From the NCBI RefSeq assembly GCF_010747415.1, contig NZ_JAAGNZ010000003.1, forward strand, positions 62,001 to 126,000: a stretch of DNA of 64,000 bases. The letters are read 5' to 3'. Each line of letters begins with the position of its first letter. Positions within the stretch are counted from its first letter, which is position 1. Shown here one piece after another: positions 45,599 to 54,262 of the stretch. The notes under the pieces are model-generated. The model searched no databases, was not told the origin of the DNA, and saw nothing but the letters and a program-made list of their open reading frames with translations. A program made the position numbers and the translations under genes. The stretch comes from Spirosoma agri (lineage in GTDB: Bacteria; Bacteroidota; Bacteroidia; Cytophagales; Spirosomataceae).

Positions 45599-46405
45599 TT
45601 AAAGGTGTTGCTTGTAGAAGTTCATAATCTGCTCAATCATCAACGTTGGCTTATCATGAGGAATGTTGTGGGAGGTGCCTTCCACATAAAGTAAACGCCG
45701 ATTTCGATGTCCCTTAACCAAGCTGCGTTGGTCCGCTTTAAATCGTTCGTTCTCCTTGGCGTCCGAGAAAGGACCCCGTTCCGCCATAATATCGAGCAAA
45801 GGAATACTAGACGGTAAGGGCACCTGCCTGACATAATCACTAGTGCGCTCCATTCGGGCCAGCAAATAGTACAAGCTCATATAGTCAGCTTCATACTCTT
45901 TCCGATTCAGCCCCTGAAAATAGGCTCTGGCGAATCGCATGTCAGCGTAGGAAGGTATTCTAGGATCGACAAGAATAATGCCTTTCACTTGTGACGGATG
46001 CCGAGCGGCATAGATTTGATTGTAAAAAGCGCCTAGTGACTGACCAACCAGCAACAGATTGGTGTTATTGTACCCCAACTGGTGCAAAGCCGACTCTAAA
46101 CTTCTGATTTCCTGGAGAATTGTGTAGCCTGCCGTATCAAAACTACTTTTGCCAAAGCCCGCCCGATCATAGGTAATGACGGTTGCTTGCAGACGCTGGT
46201 GCACGACTGTAGCAATGGATTCCCACTGGGAAGCATCCTGTCCGCCCCCTGATTCAAAAAGGATAGGAGGCTTCTCACCTTTTACGAGTCTAAAATGAAG
46301 CCAATAAGGAGAAGCGTAAACGATTGTGTCAAGGAGTTGAGCATAACCGTTGACACTCCTCAGGAGGGATAGCCCGATGAAAGCGATTTGTAAGAAATAC
46401 TTCAT
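45599..46405 (-). CDS. Secreted alpha/beta-hydrolase
   Basis: 268 residues; signal peptide to SVNGYAQ. Oxyanion FESGGGQDASQW, nucleophile elbow LLVGQSLGAFYNQ, acid in IILVDPRIP or LLDIMAERG, and His in EGTSHNIPHDKP. Typical fold for esterase or lipase-like hydrolases. Single gene; substrate unknown. Confidence 0.8.
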   Translation of the reverse strand: MKYFLQIAFIGLSLLRSVNGYAQLLDTIVYASPYWLHFRLVKGEKPPILFESGGGQDASQWESIATVVHQRLQATVITYDRAGFGKSSFDTAGYTILQEIRSLESALHQLGYNNTNLLLVGQSLGAFYNQIYAARHPSQVKGIILVDPRIPSYADMRFARAYFQGLNRKEYEADYMSLYYLLARMERTSDYVRQVPLPSSIPLLDIMAERGPFSDAKENERFKADQRSLVKGHRNRRLLYVEGTSHNIPHDKPTLMIEQIMNFYKQHL

Positions 46406-46528
46406 TCAGTACTGTAGGGCTTAATTAGACGCTTAAATTTATATACTTACTACCGAACAAAATTCCATCTCACAATGAATGTATTAAATAAACTGTTTAT
46501 TCTCAAGTGATTGACTTTCCGCCTTGCC

Positions 46529-46890
46529 TCAAGAAAACGCTCCATTTTCTGAGATGACAAGGGGTTCGTTTTTTCTATTTTTATCCAGCTAAAGGCGTGT
46601 CTATAGACGAATTGAAGGAAGCAAATGGCTTTATGATAGTTGCATTATTCTCAATCAAGTTGTATGAGGTATGCGGCTGTTGCAAAAGTATTTAGACTAC
46701 TTGCTTGAGCCGCTTTTTCGCCTGACAACAGATTATTTTCGGGTCTGAATTGGCAAGCCAAATCACTTAACGAAGTGGCTGACGGACTTTTTGCAACAGC
46801 CACGTATCTTATGTTGAGAAACTGTTCTAAGATCACCCATCTTATACAAGCCCTCAAAACAGACCCAACTGTACATTGGAAAGGGCAAAA
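46529..46890 (+). repeat. Left copy of the island-flanking inverted repeat
   Basis: Starts TCAAGAAAACGCTCC and shares long identities, in inverted orientation, with 53045-53285: CTCCATTTTCTGAGATGAC, TTTTTTCTATTTTTATCCA, TTTATGATAGTTGCATTATT, and a later AAGATCAC...TATACAAGCC. This copy is interrupted by the element at 46675-46801. A 31-codon frame (LRNCSKITHLIQAL) is partly kept in both copies, so it may derive from a coding element. Confidence 0.75.
46675..46801. mobile_element. 127-bp MITE-like insertion
   Basis: Ends GGCTGTTGCAAAA and TTTTTGCAACAGCC are inverted. The right copy of the flanking repeat lacks this segment, which shows it as an insertion. It shares the TIR core with the 24703 element. 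Too small to encode a transposase. Confidence 0.7.
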
Positions 46891-47010
46891 GAAAGGCTGA
46901 TGTTATGTTAATGACATATCTGTAGATTGACAGCATGTATGTCAGTTAAGTTAACGAGTAAAAGCTACTGTCACCGCCTTTTATAAGCAGTAAAATTAGA
47001 CTCAACAACT

Positions 47011-47775
47011 ATGAAAACGTTGCTCTACTCTAGCCTGCTTCTACTAGCCTTATCTTGTAAAAAGACTCCATCTGACATCGTCGATCCTGAGCACGACACC
47101 GTACTAACCGAATACCCAAACTGGTATACGCTCAAAGCTCCAGTGGATAAAGAAATTCAAGGGGTGTGGGGAGACTGGGATAAAACCTTACTCATAACAA
47201 CAGGATATGCGGTCTTCCGGTCAACGGATAAAGGCAAGCACTGGCAGCAGGTTTATCAGCAGTCAACTGGTATGTTCGGTATCGTCCAGAATCAGGATAC
47301 CCTATTCACCATGACTGGACTGACCAATCAAACGCTAAAAGACTACTATCAACAAATCTTAATTCATGCTGATAACTATAGTTTAGACGATGGCCAAACG
47401 TGGCAACGGTACACCAAACGGAATCCTTTGCTCGATGAGCCTCGATCAGGTCAACCAATCGATAAAAGACTATTGATTAATCCTGTAACGACGTCTACAG
47501 GAACTACGTACAGAATTAATCGGGTCTTCGTGGATCCAACTGCTACGACTGGTCATTTTGAAACACCTGGCGTGATTACTTCAGATGGGCGTCGAGTTGA
47601 TCTCCCTCTGCTTCATCAGTTAAATAGCCTATACCTGGATAGCAAGCAACGGCTATATATGGCCGGTACCGATGCTGTTTGCGGTCGCGGTGGCAAAACG
47701 GGTGAGCCTTTCTCCTTTTGCAACAGTAAACAGGGCCGGGGCGTAGTCTACATTTCCAAGTATCCATTACCTTAG
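47011..47775 (+). CDS. Lipoprotein with sialidase/BNR-like propeller repeats
   Basis: 254 residues; lipobox LALSC at about 12-16. Asp-box-like blades: FRSTDKGKHWQQVYQ, SLDDGQTWQRY, LYLDSKQRLYMAG. Typical secreted YCF48/BNR-like protein. First gene of the island on the plus strand; the 24-bp junction motif follows its stop by 2 bases. Confidence 0.7.
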   Translation: MKTLLYSSLLLLALSCKKTPSDIVDPEHDTVLTEYPNWYTLKAPVDKEIQGVWGDWDKTLLITTGYAVFRSTDKGKHWQQVYQQSTGMFGIVQNQDTLFTMTGLTNQTLKDYYQQILIHADNYSLDDGQTWQRYTKRNPLLDEPRSGQPIDKRLLINPVTTSTGTTYRINRVFVDPTATTGHFETPGVITSDGRRVDLPLLHQLNSLYLDSKQRLYMAGTDAVCGRGGKTGEPFSFCNSKQGRGVVYISKYPLP

Positions 47776-47776
47776 C

Positions 47777-47800
47777 TTAACATAATTCAGATTATACAGC
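47777..47800 (+). repeat. 24-bp island junction motif
   Basis: TTAACATAAT-TCAG-ATTATACAGC, in the same orientation as the gene it follows. Confidence 0.6.
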
Positions 47801-47844
47801 AGAATTTCTCGTTTACAGTTTTACATTTCTAAACTCGTTGCACA

Positions 47845-48255
47845 ATGAAATACTCAATGCGTACCCTGCTAATGCTGATGGGCTTGATCAGCTCAACTAC
47901 TTTACTGGCTCAGGTCAAGGTTACTACCGAGGTAAGTGGTGATGCTGCTACTGGTAAGCAGCTTATTCAGGCCAAAGCGACGGGTGGATCTGGTAAGTAC
48001 AGTTACGCCTGGGGTCTGACCACGCCAGGTGCCGTACCGCCAAATGATGCCTCAGAAGTCTTGCTGGTTCCGGCTCAAGAAGCGGAATACATTGTTTTTG
48101 TCCGGGACAAAGAGACGGGTGCTAGTGCTTATTCGACGGTAGTCGTGAAAACGCTGACTGGAAACGAAAAGCATCTGATTAGAATGCCGGGTGAAGATTA
48201 CAAAATGAATTACCGTTATTCAGCAATCGGAGCGCTACCGGCTAAGTCCAGATAG
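47845..48255 (+). CDS. Small secreted Ig/SprB-like protein
   Basis: 136 residues, signal peptide to LLAQ. The core KATGGSGKYSYAWGLTTPG and AEYIVFVRDKETGAS resembles one SprB/PKD-like repeat. Short tail EKHLIRMPGEDYKMNYRYS. Function unknown; perhaps an adhesin fragment kept as a stand-alone gene. Confidence 0.6.
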   Translation: MKYSMRTLLMLMGLISSTTLLAQVKVTTEVSGDAATGKQLIQAKATGGSGKYSYAWGLTTPGAVPPNDASEVLLVPAQEAEYIVFVRDKETGASAYSTVVVKTLTGNEKHLIRMPGEDYKMNYRYSAIGALPAKSR

Positions 48256-48264
48256 AACGTAGTT

Positions 48265-48312
48265 AGAACGATCTACAGCAATGGTTATGTCGCCAAGGCT
48301 GTAGATCATTCT
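48265..48312 (+). terminator. Hairpin after the SprB-like gene
   Basis: AGAACGATCTACAGC pairs with GCTGTAGATCATTCT (one mismatch) 10 bp after the stop. It directly precedes the next junction motif. Confidence 0.5.
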
Positions 48313-48316
48313 AAGG

Positions 48317-48340
48317 TTAACATAGTGCCACTTATACAAC
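48317..48340 (+). repeat. 24-bp island junction motif
   Basis: TTAACATAGT-GCCA-CTTATACAAC, after the SprB-like gene. Confidence 0.65.
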
Positions 48341-48423
48341 ATTTTTCTAAAAAGAATGCAGTAAAGCTTTGGTACACTTTGCTTATAACTAAATACTTAG
48401 TTTAAGCTTTATCAAGATACAAA

Positions 48424-49857
48424 ATCAAGACGAAATCACTGCTTTGCATCGGCTGCTGGTTGCTCTTTTCCGTTTGCTGCGCTCAAACGAAGCCTAGCTT
48501 TACCATTAAACCAAACAGCAAAGCGGTCTTACAGATAAGCTATCGCCACAATATAAAAGTAAGACAGCTATTTACTTATTCAAATAATGTATTGCCTTAC
48601 TTAGGTGACTTTAGACGGGAAGATTCACTACCCATCGGTACCAACGACAAGTACATACATTACGAAATAGCTAGTCCTCAAAATGGCTACCTGGCCCTAG
48701 ATCATCTGGGTGCAACAATCTACCTAGTGCCCAGTGATACTTTGGTTCTTACTATTGATCTTAGTCAAGATAATCCTTGGCAGAAATATCAATTTAAAGG
48801 AACCTATGCCCGTATCAATCAATACTATTTTGACCAAGCTCGTGCCTTAAAAAGTCTACCCATGCACACGCGAGCTCAGTTAGCGAACCAGATGCCAACA
48901 CTGGCTATCTATCAGCAAAAAATGGATTCGTTATTGAAGGTAGAGCTAGCTTACTTTGAATCCTACCTTACCAAGCATAGCCTTCCCCTTTGGTTTGTCC
49001 AAAAAGAGAAACAACAGATCCGGTACAGTGATGCAGCTTATAGAACGAATGCGGTTACGTATCGAAGATTCATCAAAATGGATAGCGCCAACGCAGTACC
49101 TAAAAACTACTATCATTTTGTTTCACCCAGTTTACTTAATGATCCTTCGGCAGCTCATCTAGTCGATTATCAGCACTTTCTTACTGATTATTTCTTTCAT
49201 CTGTACTTTCAGCAGAAACGGGTAAAAGAGGCCGCCAACTACCTGCCAATTCTAGCCTCCACTTATGTGTCAGGGTTATCCTGGGATATCTTTATGGCTC
49301 GGCTGCTGAGTGAATATTTAGCAGGACTTCCGACCAGTGGTGAACAGATGCTAGCCAAATATTATCCTAAGTTCACCGACAAACGGTGGATCAACCAGTT
49401 GAGAGACTACTATAGAGATGCTTACACGCTTAAGCCAGGAGAGCTAGCTCCTAACTTTGCGCTAGAAGATCATCTAGATTCGTTAGCTTACTTAAAAGAT
49501 TTTCGTGGTCAGGTAATCTATCTTAGTTTTTGGTTCACGGGTTGCGCGCCTTGTCGGCAAGAGATGCCACTCGAAAACGAGTTGGTCAAGTATTTTGAGG
49601 GCAAACCAGTGAGAATCGTCAACATCTGTGTACGAAGCTCACAAGCTGATTGGGCGAAGGTAAGTAAGCTCTATAACTTGCAAACGGTGAATCTGTACGC
49701 GAATAAGGCTTGGGAGAGCACATTAATCAGCAAGTACAATGTGAAAGCTTATCCTCATTACGTCTTGATTGATCAGGAAGGTAAAATTGTGAAGAACAAT
49801 TGTAGCCGTCCAAGTGGCAACGCAAAGGCAGAAATAGCTGCTCTTTTAAAACAGTAA
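48424..49857 (+). CDS. TlpA-family thioredoxin-like secreted protein
   Basis: About 477 residues. Large N-terminal DUF-type region and a C-terminal AhpC/TlpA domain: GELAPNFALEDH, LSFWFTGCAPCRQEMP (CAPC), VKAYPHYVLIDQEG (cis-Pro). The signal peptide reads KTKSLLCIGCWLLFSVCCAQ, but the codon before it is ATC (48424), not ATG; an upstream in-frame stop leaves no ATG. Either a rare start is used, TTG 48460 is used, or the start was lost by mutation. Confidence 0.75.
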   Translation: MKTKSLLCIGCWLLFSVCCAQTKPSFTIKPNSKAVLQISYRHNIKVRQLFTYSNNVLPYLGDFRREDSLPIGTNDKYIHYEIASPQNGYLALDHLGATIYLVPSDTLVLTIDLSQDNPWQKYQFKGTYARINQYYFDQARALKSLPMHTRAQLANQMPTLAIYQQKMDSLLKVELAYFESYLTKHSLPLWFVQKEKQQIRYSDAAYRTNAVTYRRFIKMDSANAVPKNYYHFVSPSLLNDPSAAHLVDYQHFLTDYFFHLYFQQKRVKEAANYLPILASTYVSGLSWDIFMARLLSEYLAGLPTSGEQMLAKYYPKFTDKRWINQLRDYYRDAYTLKPGELAPNFALEDHLDSLAYLKDFRGQVIYLSFWFTGCAPCRQEMPLENELVKYFEGKPVRIVNICVRSSQADWAKVSKLYNLQTVNLYANKAWESTLISKYNVKAYPHYVLIDQEGKIVKNNCSRPSGNAKAEIAALLKQ

Positions 49858-49920
49858 TTTGTTAAACAAATTAAGGAATACACAATTTGTTCTACCTGTT
49901 GGTTTTCTTCTTTTTATCGA

Positions 49921-49944
49921 ATAACATAATCTTAGTTATACAAC
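49921..49944 (+). repeat. 24-bp island junction motif
   Basis: ATAACATAAT-CTTA-GTTATACAAC, between the convergent TlpA and small protein genes. Confidence 0.6.
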
Positions 49945-49990
49945 TCTTCTAAACAGGATGCAATAAATTGATTATCAACGATTTTGCATT

Positions 49991-50251
49991 TTAAATAGGG
50001 AAAGTCTTTTGAAAATCTTCTTCGTCTTTTATCACTTCGGGCATAAATTCTTTAGCCGTTGTTAGTATCTTCTCATATTGGTCTAATGTCAACTTAACCT
50101 CTGTTAAAACAGGCCATAACGTGAAATTAAGCTCTTTACTATCTATTACACTTATTTCTAAAAAAGGACTTGATTCGCCCTCTTGAAATATTTCCAAGTA
50201 CGGATAAGTACAATTTATATCACCAACCTTTTCAATCCTGATATTTTTCAT
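49991..50251 (-). CDS. Small acidic cytoplasmic protein, unknown
   Basis: 86 residues, no signal peptide. KVGDINCTYPYLEIFQEG, LNFTLWPVLTEVKLTLDQYEKIL and a strongly acidic tail. The size and acidity fit immunity-type or DUF proteins, but no family is recognised. Confidence 0.5.
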   Translation of the reverse strand: MKNIRIEKVGDINCTYPYLEIFQEGESSPFLEISVIDSKELNFTLWPVLTEVKLTLDQYEKILTTAKEFMPEVIKDEEDFQKTFPI

Positions 50252-50263
50252 TTTTCAAGAAGA

Positions 50264-50287
50264 GTTTTATAACTAGGCTTACGTAAT
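50264..50287 (-). repeat. 24-bp island junction motif, diverged
   Basis: Read on minus: ATTACGTAAG-CCTA-GTTATAAAAC, 12 bp upstream of the 49991 gene start. Confidence 0.4.
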
Positions 50288-50347
50288 GTGATTAAATTAA
50301 GATGATGGTATAAGTTTGACAAGAGGTCCAGCTTAGAAAAGCACAAT

Positions 50348-50791
50348 TTATATTGATCTTCTTTGCCAAACTGCGCAGGTTGATCCTGCTGCTTGACGTT
50401 TGATAAAAGCATAATGAATGGAATGTAATTCTGTAGCTCCGCATCCTGTTGTTTTCACTTTAACAATGAATTTGGGAGCATTTTTTAGTAGTGAATCGGG
50501 TATGTTGATGGTCCCATTGCCTACTAGTATCTTTTCTCGAGAAGCTGAAATATCGTTAGTCAGCGTAGTATCGCTCTGAGGAAAAACCGACCAAGTGAAT
50601 TGACTTCTATCCGCTGAACTGGTTCGACCCGATGCTACTAAAGTTAAGCCACGGCTAGGTTCATAACAGGTGCCTGGAGCACTTATGTTATCAACAGGTT
50701 TACAAGCCATTGAGTCATCATCCTGTTTACAACTGGTCAACCAACTAATACCAACCAGTACGGGTAGTAGAACATTTCGATTAATAAGCAT
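50348..50791 (-). CDS. Small lipoprotein, unknown
   Basis: 147 residues; signal ends LTSCKQDDD (lipobox). Contains CKPVDNIS..GTCYEP with two Cys and a beta-rich middle (TLVASGRTSSADRSQFTWSV). No family recognised. Part of the minus-strand series of island genes. Confidence 0.6.
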   Translation of the reverse strand: MLINRNVLLPVLVGISWLTSCKQDDDSMACKPVDNISAPGTCYEPSRGLTLVASGRTSSADRSQFTWSVFPQSDTTLTNDISASREKILVGNGTINIPDSLLKNAPKFIVKVKTTGCGATELHSIHYAFIKRQAAGSTCAVWQRRSI

Positions 50792-50859
50792 AAAAACAGG
50801 GTTAAGTAAGGGTTGATATCACACTTGATTCTAAATATGGCTCAACAGTTGAAAATGTT

Positions 50860-50883
50860 GTTATATAAGCGGCATTATATTAG
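50860..50883 (-). repeat. 24-bp island junction motif
   Basis: Read on minus: CTAATATAAT-GCCG-CTTATATAAC. Confidence 0.6.
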
Positions 50884-50955
50884 CCTGTTTTGTTTTATCA
50901 TCAAAGGAGCTAGCAAGTCTGGGCCAGCCTATTTATGAAAGTAGATGGGGCCTGC

Positions 50956-51453
50956 TTATCGTCCTGGCTGCGCTACAATAATAATATCGTTTGAAGTGGA
51001 TGTTGCAGAAGCACCTGACCCAGGAATGCGAAATTCGCCACCTATCGTGCGCTCATAAAAAAAACCTGAAAATCTACCTACACTGCCGTCATAAGCAGTA
51101 ACCGTGGTGTTCTTTGATAACGAAAATTGATAAACAGAGTTGGTTAGCTGAACGCTGACCTGCTTGTTAAAAATAGATTGGATGCCATTTTGCCAATAAG
51201 TGATTTTCATGGCAAGTTGATCTGAATCTCTTGCGGTAAGCTCCACGGTGAAGTTGCGAATGTCAATCTTGTTGATACCAAGTTTATAGCCAGTTGAGCC
51301 TGGCTGTAATGAAAATAAGGTGTCACCAGCGTCAATGTAGGCTGTCACAATATAGCGGCCAGCAGCCCCAGCAGCCACCCCCATAAATTTATCATCAGGT
51401 TGACAAGAAAGCAGCCCCAGAAGGGAAAAGACGATAACTAGTTTTTTGATCAA
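50956..51453 (-). CDS. Small lipoprotein, unknown
   Basis: 165 residues, lipobox LLSC then QPDDKFMG. The body resembles a secreted beta-sandwich (YIVTAYIDAGDTLFSLQPG, NFTVELTARDSDQLAMKITY). Similar in length and style to its neighbours. Confidence 0.6.
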   Translation of the reverse strand: MIKKLVIVFSLLGLLSCQPDDKFMGVAAGAAGRYIVTAYIDAGDTLFSLQPGSTGYKLGINKIDIRNFTVELTARDSDQLAMKITYWQNGIQSIFNKQVSVQLTNSVYQFSLSKNTTVTAYDGSVGRFSGFFYERTIGGEFRIPGSGASATSTSNDIIIVAQPGR

Positions 51454-51479
51454 GTGAGGTATAGATTATCGATTAGCCA

Positions 51480-51503
51480 GTTATATAATAATTCTTATGT
51501 TAA
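51480..51503 (-). repeat. 24-bp island junction motif
   Basis: Read on minus: TTAACATAAG-AATT-ATTATATAAC. Confidence 0.55.
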
Positions 51504-51548
51504 TGAAATATTCTAATGATACCTCTCAAGGCTGATCAAGACCATCTA

Positions 51549-51980
51549 TTAGTTTCGTTCAAAAGTATATGCAGGACCATCAGTAGGTGTTGAGTCCAGT
51601 ATTAATTGCTTGCTACTCACCTTAAAGTACCCTTCTTCTGGCCAGTCGAAGGAGAAACTACCACTTCGCTGAGTGATTTTATAGCGAAGTATGCCTGAGC
51701 CTGTTTCCTCTAACACGTACTGATGGCGGGACACTTCCGTATCATTTTTATAAATGATAGCCTGCTGTTGATCATTTATACTCATTTCTATCTTCTCAGT
51801 AGATGAATCAGTTTTCCCTGTCCATCCTGATGTGATCGAAACCATACGCCAATGGCCTGTTGCTTTCTTGTCAGCGGTTGCTTTTTCTGTTGCAATCGAA
51901 TCTTGTTTGCAACTGATCAGTGAAAGGAGTAGAACGATAGCTATGATTCTATGAATACTATCAATTAGAAAGCTTTTCAT
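51549..51980 (-). CDS. Small lipocalin-like lipoprotein
   Basis: 143 residues, lipobox LISCKQDSI. GHWRMVSITSGWTG and RYKITQRSGSFSFDWPEEGYFKVSSKQLIL suggest a lipocalin-like beta-barrel of the type common in Bacteroidota lipoproteins. No binding site can be assigned. Confidence 0.6.
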   Translation of the reverse strand: MKSFLIDSIHRIIAIVLLLSLISCKQDSIATEKATADKKATGHWRMVSITSGWTGKTDSSTEKIEMSINDQQQAIIYKNDTEVSRHQYVLEETGSGILRYKITQRSGSFSFDWPEEGYFKVSSKQLILDSTPTDGPAYTFERN

Positions 51981-52050
51981 AACAGCCGAATTTATACAAC
52001 TAACATGACCCCTGGTAACTCATTCGGGTTGTAGTAACTAGATTTTTTCT

Positions 52051-52074
52051 GTTGTATAAGTGGCATTATGTTAG
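52051..52074 (-). repeat. 24-bp island junction motif
   Basis: Read on minus: CTAACATAAT-GCCA-CTTATACAAC. About 50 bp further along lies a partly inverted partner, GTTGTATAA...CTGTTATG. Confidence 0.65.
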
Positions 52075-52082
52075 TCTGAAAG

Positions 52083-52340
52083 CTATTCGTATAGAGTTGC
52101 AGCCGTTAGAATTTCGGCAAATACACGCCAATTAACATTTTCTGGAATCGGCTCACCCATATTGATATAGTAACCATCCATATCTTCAGTCCAACTTTTG
52201 ATTCCATCTAGGTACTCATCTAAAGTGTTATTCTCCCAAGCAGATCGGTCTGATTGGAGATCTTCAAGTAGAGTACCTAAGAACTTAGTAAAGTCTTCTT
52301 TTGAAGATATACTATCGACTTGGGTTTTAAAATCTCTCAT
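52083..52340 (-). CDS. DUF7660-like small protein
   Basis: 85 residues, acidic and cytoplasmic: SKEDFTKFLGTLLEDLQSD, LDEYLDGIKSWTEDMDGYY and WRVFAEILTAATLYE. This matches the pattern of the DUF7660 family, often found near toxin/immunity loci. Function unknown. Confidence 0.6.
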   Translation of the reverse strand: MRDFKTQVDSISSKEDFTKFLGTLLEDLQSDRSAWENNTLDEYLDGIKSWTEDMDGYYINMGEPIPENVNWRVFAEILTAATLYE

Positions 52341-52348
52341 TCAAAACG

Positions 52349-52370
52349 GTTGTATAATTAATGTTATGAT
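52349..52370 (-). repeat. Short variant of island junction motif
   Basis: Read on minus: ATAACAT-TAA-TTATACAAC, shorter by about five bases than the other copies. Confidence 0.4.
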
Positions 52371-52390
52371 AAGCTAGCAAATACTGCTAT

Positions 52391-52960
52391 CTATTCTATA
52401 GCATCTAAAATCTTTTTGTAAGATCTGTAATTGCTATTGACTAAGGTCAGACCGTCAAGCTCTTTTTGGGACCCTCCGGTTATGCGACGAATCAGTCCGT
52501 GACTGTCAACAAAAAAGTTTTTTGGGTAAGCATCAACGCCTAGTTCATGCAGATAGGCCCCTGCATTGGGAATGACTTGATACCTCAACGCATGGGTTCG
52601 CAACGTGCGACTCACCCGACTTGAGTCGTCGGGAGCCAAAGCCAAAAAGACATAATCAGAAGCATACTGTGCTTTGAGTCGGTTGAGTTCTACAAACTCT
52701 TCGATACAGGGTTTACAGGAGGTACTCCAAAAGTTCAAGTGAACACGTTTCCCCACCAAATCCTGGCTTCGAATTGTTTTGCCCGTCATGTCTTTGAGGG
52801 TAAACTCAGGCAAGGGCTTTTCCAAATGTTTTTCTACGAATGGGCTGCGGGCAATACGGCGTGTATCATTGGTGCCTACCTTAAGGTCAATGTGAAAGTA
52901 TTTCAAGATGACAAAGCCAGCAACAGCCAGTACAGCAACTACGGTGCATAGTGTTTTCAT
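52391..52960 (-). CDS. TlpA-like thiol-disulfide oxidoreductase
   Basis: 189 residues with N-terminal membrane anchor (TVVAVLAVAGFVILKYF). Redoxin domain: LPEFTLKDMTGKTIRSQ, NFWSTSCKPCIEEF (CKPC), ALAPDDSSRV and VDAYPKNFFVDSHG. Periplasmic reductase; second TlpA-type protein of the island. Confidence 0.83.
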   Translation of the reverse strand: MKTLCTVVAVLAVAGFVILKYFHIDLKVGTNDTRRIARSPFVEKHLEKPLPEFTLKDMTGKTIRSQDLVGKRVHLNFWSTSCKPCIEEFVELNRLKAQYASDYVFLALAPDDSSRVSRTLRTHALRYQVIPNAGAYLHELGVDAYPKNFFVDSHGLIRRITGGSQKELDGLTLVNSNYRSYKKILDAIE

Positions 52961-53044
52961 AGAGTAAGGTTTACCTGCCTAGATTGATAAATTAGATTGA
53001 GAAGCCGTTTATCTGGATAAATCTAATGATATTCCCTTAACATA

Positions 53045-53285
53045 CTAAAAGGCTGCCTTCTTACCTTTCCAAAGGACAATTAGACCTATTTCTAAGGCTT
53101 GTATAGGGCATGTGATCTTGGAATAGTTTCTTAACATAACGTTGCTTATACAGCCTGACTGAGAATAATGCAACTATCATAAAGACAGTTGCTTCATTCA
53201 ATTCGTCTACAGACATACCTCTAGGTGGATAAAAATAGAAAAAATCAACCCCTCGTCATCTCAGAAAATGGAGCCTTATTTGAGA
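53045..53285 (-). repeat. Right copy of the island-flanking inverted repeat
   Basis: Inverted relative to 46529-46890 and without the MITE. Holds a possible 53-codon frame (minus, MSVDELNEATVFMIVALFS). Ends with the AAGGCTCCATTTTCTGAGA form of the AAACGCTCC repeat. Confidence 0.75.
53131..53154 (+). repeat. 24-bp island junction motif inside flanking repeat
   Basis: TTAACATAAC-GTTG-CTTATACAGC. In the left flanking repeat the corresponding site is split by the MITE. Confidence 0.55.
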
Positions 53286-53286
53286 A

Positions 53287-53344
53287 TTAATTAAACAACC
53301 AGGGTTTACTTTCTAAAGCAAGTAAACCCTGGTTGTTTAATTAA
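53287..53344. terminator. 25-bp perfect hairpin
   Basis: Arms 53287-53311 and 53320-53344 with an 8-nt loop; AT-rich outer ends. Either a terminator or a mobile-element end abutting the flanking repeat. Confidence 0.6.
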
Positions 53345-53516
53345 TCGATTTTTCAAGAATGAACCTCCAAATCCAAAAGGTAAAATAGAACGCTGAGGGG
53401 TGTTTTCTATTAAAAGTTACCATCTTGTGTAGACTTCAGTGATCCAGTAATGAGCACTGCAACTCGCTTCGATTGTCAAACCCGACAATAGGATTGTCCA
53501 CCGACCTACGAGCTGA

Positions 53517-53678
53517 ATGAATTATCGTCTACTACTAGTTTGTCTCTTCTATTGCCCCTTTGCTATATACGCGCAAATGGGTAGTGTATCTGGACGGGTT
53601 ATTGATGCTAAAACGGGGCAACCGCTTCCCTTCACGAATGTCGCCAACCCAGGAATCATCAATCTAATCACCCCCTGA
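53517..53678 (+). pseudogene. CarboxypepD_reg-like N-terminal fragment
   Basis: 53 codons: signal MNYRLLLVCLFYCPFAIYAQ, then GSVSGRVIDAKTGQPLPFTN, the start of a carboxypeptidase-regulatory domain typical of TonB-dependent or DUF5686 proteins. Ends at TGA 53676. The remainder is absent. Confidence 0.65.
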
Positions 53679-54262
53679 CAACGCTTACCTACCAAACGGT
53701 GTTATTCAACTACCAAATGAACCCATTGACATACATTCCTTCACATAAAGCAGCCTAACCCTTTACCTTTATGGGGCTTATCATCGAACAGGCTTTGGCT
53801 AACCATGACGTATAATTTCCTTTTAAACTGTGTTCTATAAGTCGCCAACCGGGGCGCTTTCGTCTAAATGGGCAGCAAGGCAACCACCCCAACTAAAGCG
53901 AGGGAGAATTTAGCCTTGATTAGGCCATGTTCGACTGGCTGGGGCTTGACTTCCCATCAGTGTTCACCGTGCGTAGTACCAGTCGACACTACACCACATG
54001 ACCCTGCTGTGAGTCGGCACTGAATATGACAAATAAATTAGTTCGTAGTCTTATAATTAGAAACGGGTGAGCGATACACCTTACTTGAGCGAAATATGCA
54101 CCTGCTTGTGACAGCCTTCCGCTGAACTTGCACCAGCATTATGCCCCTAAAATAACGCCTGCCGGAGATGAAACGGCGATCTTACAGTTGCTGCTTAAGC
54201 AGAGCGTTCAGTTGGACGGCTTGGGTATAACTGTCAATTATAATCCGTAGACTACGACCCCA
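53679..54262. other. Region with gene debris upstream of curlin
   Basis: About 585 bases. An open stretch ending at 54249 reads KITPAGDETAILQLLLKQSV and LDGLGITVNYNP without an acceptable start; unidentified remnant. Confidence 0.35.

Larger units (their letters stand above)
46406..47010. other. Left boundary of the small-gene island
   Basis: About 600 bases holding the left inverted repeat and the TIR-bounded insertion. Short frames here look like gene debris. Confidence 0.5.
52961..53516. other. Right boundary of the small-gene island
   Basis: About 555 bases: right copy of the flanking repeat, a junction motif and a 25-bp hairpin. No full gene. Confidence 0.5.

Noticed and set aside
47777-53154. 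Island junction motifs as integron attC sites
   Set aside because: TAAC...TTATACAAC resembles the left half of an attC and the 52051 copy has a partly complementary partner, but the other copies lack a right half, genes face both ways and no integrase is present.
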